Below are positions 6,362-8,155 of a stretch of 8,155 nucleotides of DNA, piece after piece. The notes under the pieces are model-generated. The model made no database searches, was not told where the DNA came from, and saw nothing but the letters and a program-made list of their open reading frames with translations. The stretch covers positions 1-8,155 of the forward strand of contig CALMYW010000007.1 in NCBI GenBank assembly GCA_937873665.1, written 5' to 3'. Both the position numbers and the translations under genes were made by a program. The first letter of the stretch is position 1. Every line of letters begins with the position of its first letter. Source of the DNA: an uncultured Sphingorhabdus sp. (lineage in GTDB: Bacteria > Pseudomonadota > Alphaproteobacteria > Sphingomonadales > Sphingomonadaceae).

Positions 6362-7156
6362 TCAGCGCACCCACGCACTGCCTAGCGAATCGACAATCCG
6401 ATCGCCTTCCCCCCGCCCGGCCCAGATGGCGTTGGCATTGTTGAGGTGCATTCGCCAATGCGCGACGGCTTCCTCCACTTTTCCGGCATCAATCAGCGCG
6501 ATGACTTTCTCGTAGGAGCGTAGGCCTGCGCGCATACTCTTGCGGCGCTCTTCGAGCTCTTGGGGACGCCGGCGCTGGTAGTCGCGCTGGTGGCTATTCG
6601 CCAAACTATGCAGCATCTGACTGAGCAAGATCAGCGACTTGAACCCGGAGGCGCGGACCAAAGATTGGTGAAAAGTCTCAACAGATTCGATGAAGTCAGT
6701 CCACTTTTCTTCGTCGAGCATCTGCGCCATGTCGCGCAAAAGCTCGCGCAGTTCCTGGGTCCTGCTTGCATCAGGTTCGGTCGCAAGCCAGCGCACCACG
6801 GTCGGCTCGATCGCCAGGCGCGCTTGGTAGAGGTCGGCTATAGTCGTCCCCTGAGATTCTAGTACATAACCGGCGTAGCGTGAAACGAGTTCGGCCGAGG
6901 GCTTGTGCACTTTAGCTCCGGTGCGCGAGCCGCGCACTAAGCTGATAAGACCCTCAGCTTCCAGGATGCGGAAGGCTTCACGCAAAGTCGGTCGCGACAT
7001 GCCGAGCGATTCTAACAACACGGACTCGGGCGGCAAGAAACCGCCTTCATCCAGATCGCCCCGCACGATGTGTGCGCGGATTTGGTCAGCCACAATCTCG
7101 CTGGCCTTGGGTACGCGGATGCGCATGTTGAGGCTGACCTCATTGCGGTCTGCCAT
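6362..7156 (-). CDS. GntR-family transcriptional regulator, FadR/FCD subfamily
   Basis: A 264-residue DNA-binding regulator. The N-terminal winged helix-turn-helix spans about 15-85, with the GntR signature LPPESVLLESLGMSRPTLREAFRILEAEGLI in 41-71 split as scaffold, turn and recognition helix (SRPTLREA, 54-61). The C-terminal all-helical FCD ligand domain covers about 105-245. FCD domains usually bind a metal through Asp, His, His and His. Here, by spacing, these are V159, H163, Y215 and H237, so two ligands are replaced. Such proteins usually repress catabolic genes until a carboxylic-acid-like ligand binds. The start at 7156 is chosen because GAGGAAA lies upstream at a suitable distance; the upstream ATG at 7204 has no ribosome site and sits almost at the predicted transcription start. 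It is the likely reader of the motif upstream of the three catabolic genes. Confidence 0.9.
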   Translation of the reverse strand: MADRNEVSLNMRIRVPKASEIVADQIRAHIVRGDLDEGGFLPPESVLLESLGMSRPTLREAFRILEAEGLISLVRGSRTGAKVHKPSAELVSRYAGYVLESQGTTIADLYQARLAIEPTVVRWLATEPDASRTQELRELLRDMAQMLDEEKWTDFIESVETFHQSLVRASGFKSLILLSQMLHSLANSHQRDYQRRRPQELEERRKSMRAGLRSYEKVIALIDAGKVEEAVAHWRMHLNNANAIWAGRGEGDRIVDSLGSAWVR

Positions 7157-7215
7157 AGGGCTGTTTCCTCGTTTAGCTTGCGCGGGCAGGTAGAGCACGC
7201 GCATCGGAACCGCGA

Positions 7216-7244
7216 ATCATAGAAAACTTGAATCTGCAACTAAA
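7216..7244 (-). promoter_or_regulatory. Candidate promoter of the GntR regulator
   Basis: On the minus strand a TATGAT -10 box (plus 7216-7221, five of six consensus bases) is 17 bases from a weak TTTAGT -35 box (7239-7244). Transcription would begin near 7209, leaving a leader of about 50 bases before the chosen start codon. No copy of the four-site operator motif is visible here, so the regulator may not control itself through it. Confidence 0.4.
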
Positions 7245-7434
7245 GAGGAAATTGGCGCTCCCGACCTTCCGCCAAGCTCAACCCCTCGGTTGCGAGACCA
7301 GTGCACGGGGTGGGTCTGGGGCGCGGCTTTCAGGTGATTTCTATAGAAGATTGGCGAGATTTGACGGTGACTTTATCTTCAGTACACAGCCTCTGATCGG
7401 CCATGACGCCAGCCAACTGTTCGGATGATGTTAA

Positions 7435-7811
7435 ATATACGCAGCCTTCGTGATCGACGTCTACGCTCGCTAGATCGCAAGCTGGCGGGTCAGCTGGACG
7501 GCAATTGTCAGCTTCGTGCTGGATGCTCTCGAACAGGCGTTCTATGATCGGCGCCCTGTCCAACGTGGCAGCCTGATCCACCACAGCGACCTCGGCACCC
7601 AATACCTCTCGATCGAGTATTCCGAGCGCCTTGCCAAGGCCGGGATCGAGCCATCGGGTGGCATTGCTGGCGACAGCTACGACACCGCCCTGGCTGAGAC
7701 GATCAACGGCCATTGCAAGGCCGAGGTGATCCACCGGCGGGGACCGTGGCGGTCCATTGAAGCCGTTGAATACGCCGCGCTCGAATGGGTGGACTGGTTC
7801 AACAGCCGGGT
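7435..7811 (+). pseudogene. Truncated IS3-family transposase (orfB) remnant
   Basis: This is an internal piece of an IS3-type DDE transposase integrase core. The frame reads AAFVIDVYAR, then an amber TAG at 7471-7473, then continues as SFVLDALEQAFYDRRPV, LIHHSDLGTQYLSIEY, GDSYDTALAETINGHCKAE and LEWVDWFNSR. The second catalytic Asp (codon 7588-7590) and the Glu (7696-7698) are present with 35 residues between them, as expected for D-D-35-E. The first Asp, expected upstream, is missing because the match starts at about 7435, just after a TAA. The similarity stops after FNSR at about 7809, where a family member would continue toward a LLEPIGN-like end. A GTG at 7516 opens a 111-codon frame, but this is only the survivor of a dead gene. 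I see no terminal inverted repeats. Confidence 0.85.
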
Positions 7812-7819
7812 CCCTAGTC

Positions 7820-8155
7820 TCAATTTCCCGTTGCGCGCCACGAGGCATTGAGACCCTCCAGATTGCGAGTATCGATTAGAGCTTCATAGTCCACCCGTTG
7901 GGCAAGACTTTGGGTGCGGCCGCTGTCGCGCAGGAAAACGGCCATGTCATAGATAGATCTGGAAAGCGCGCCAGGCGCCGACGCGTCGCCGAGATAGGAA
8001 GGGTCAGTCTGCTGGCTGCACCGGATTATTCCTGTGCCCTGGATCATACGACGCGCCTCAGTTTGTGACAAAGACAGTTCGTTTGCCACTGCTGCGGCGG
8101 TCGCGTTTGCGTCTGTGAGCCAAATGTCGATAGCGGCGCATTCGGAGCGGACATA
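7820..8155 (-). CDS. Probable ABC transporter substrate-binding protein, C-terminal part
   Basis: The frame is open from the right edge of the window to a TGA at 7820-7822, so only the last 111 residues are visible and the start lies outside. The sequence pattern (a helix with AAIDIWLTDANATAAAVA, then LSLSQTEARRMI, then PSYLGDASAPGALSRSIYDMAVFLRDSG, then VDYEALIDTRNLE) resembles the C-terminal end of SsuA/TauA/NMT1-type periplasmic binding proteins of nitrate, sulfonate or taurine importers. This is recognised from memory of the family, not from an alignment. The gene ends only about 10 bases from the transposase remnant, in convergent orientation, so its last codons might have been changed by the insertion. 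It may belong to a different locus from the receptor-amidohydrolase-SDR set. Confidence 0.55.
   Translation of the reverse strand, partial: YVRSECAAIDIWLTDANATAAAVANELSLSQTEARRMIQGTGIIRCSQQTDPSYLGDASAPGALSRSIYDMAVFLRDSGRTQSLAQRVDYEALIDTRNLEGLNASWRATGN

Noticed and set aside
7157..7204. Upstream ATG at 7204 as the regulator start
   Set aside because: It has no ribosome site and lies about 5 bases after the predicted transcription start, while the ATG at 7156 follows a good GAGGAAA site and starts just before the GntR domain.
7330..7848. A 172-codon minus-strand frame over the transposase remnant
   Set aside because: It is antisense to the recognisable IS3 transposase sequence and crosses both ends of the fragment. 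It has no family motif.
1..8155. CRISPR arrays, tRNA or rRNA genes, phage genes
   Set aside because: No regularly spaced repeats, cloverleaf-like sequences, rRNA segments or phage proteins were seen.

Overview
The window looks like a chromosomal or plasmid segment from an alphaproteobacterium, most likely a sphingomonad (Sphingomonas, Novosphingobium or Sphingobium type). The reasons are the moderately high GC content, a large TonB-dependent receptor with the plug and TonB-box style common in that group, an amidohydrolase of the 'DSHVMEP' type, a short-chain dehydrogenase and a FadR-type GntR regulator. Sphingomonads often keep such genes together in clusters for degrading aromatic or other hydrophobic compounds. 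The order is inferred from protein character, not from a marker gene.

Layout from left to right: about 150 bases of poly-G/poly-C, almost certainly a sequencing or assembly artefact at a contig end; a strong intrinsic terminator; a TonB-dependent receptor on the minus strand; a 0.7 kb divergent intergenic region; an amidohydrolase on the plus strand; a 0.37 kb convergent gap without an intact gene; an SDR oxidoreductase on the minus strand; a 0.57 kb gap with two operator-like sites at its SDR end; a GntR/FadR regulator on the minus strand; a short gap; a truncated, stop-interrupted IS3-family transposase remnant on the plus strand; and the 3' end of a probable ABC-transporter substrate-binding protein on the minus strand that runs off the right edge.

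The main new observation is a shared near-palindromic operator-like motif, idealised as GTTAT-N3-ACC-A-GGT-N3-ATAAC. One copy lies upstream of the receptor, one upstream of the amidohydrolase, and two in tandem upstream of the SDR. The receptor copy sits inside the spacer of a good TTGAAA-N17-TATATA promoter. These three separately transcribed genes therefore appear to form one small regulon, and the GntR/FadR protein is the obvious local candidate to read the motif. A plausible model is: outer-membrane uptake by the receptor, hydrolytic or decarboxylating conversion by the amidohydrolase, redox conversion by the SDR, and induction when a substrate or metabolite releases the regulator. The substrate cannot be read from the sequence.
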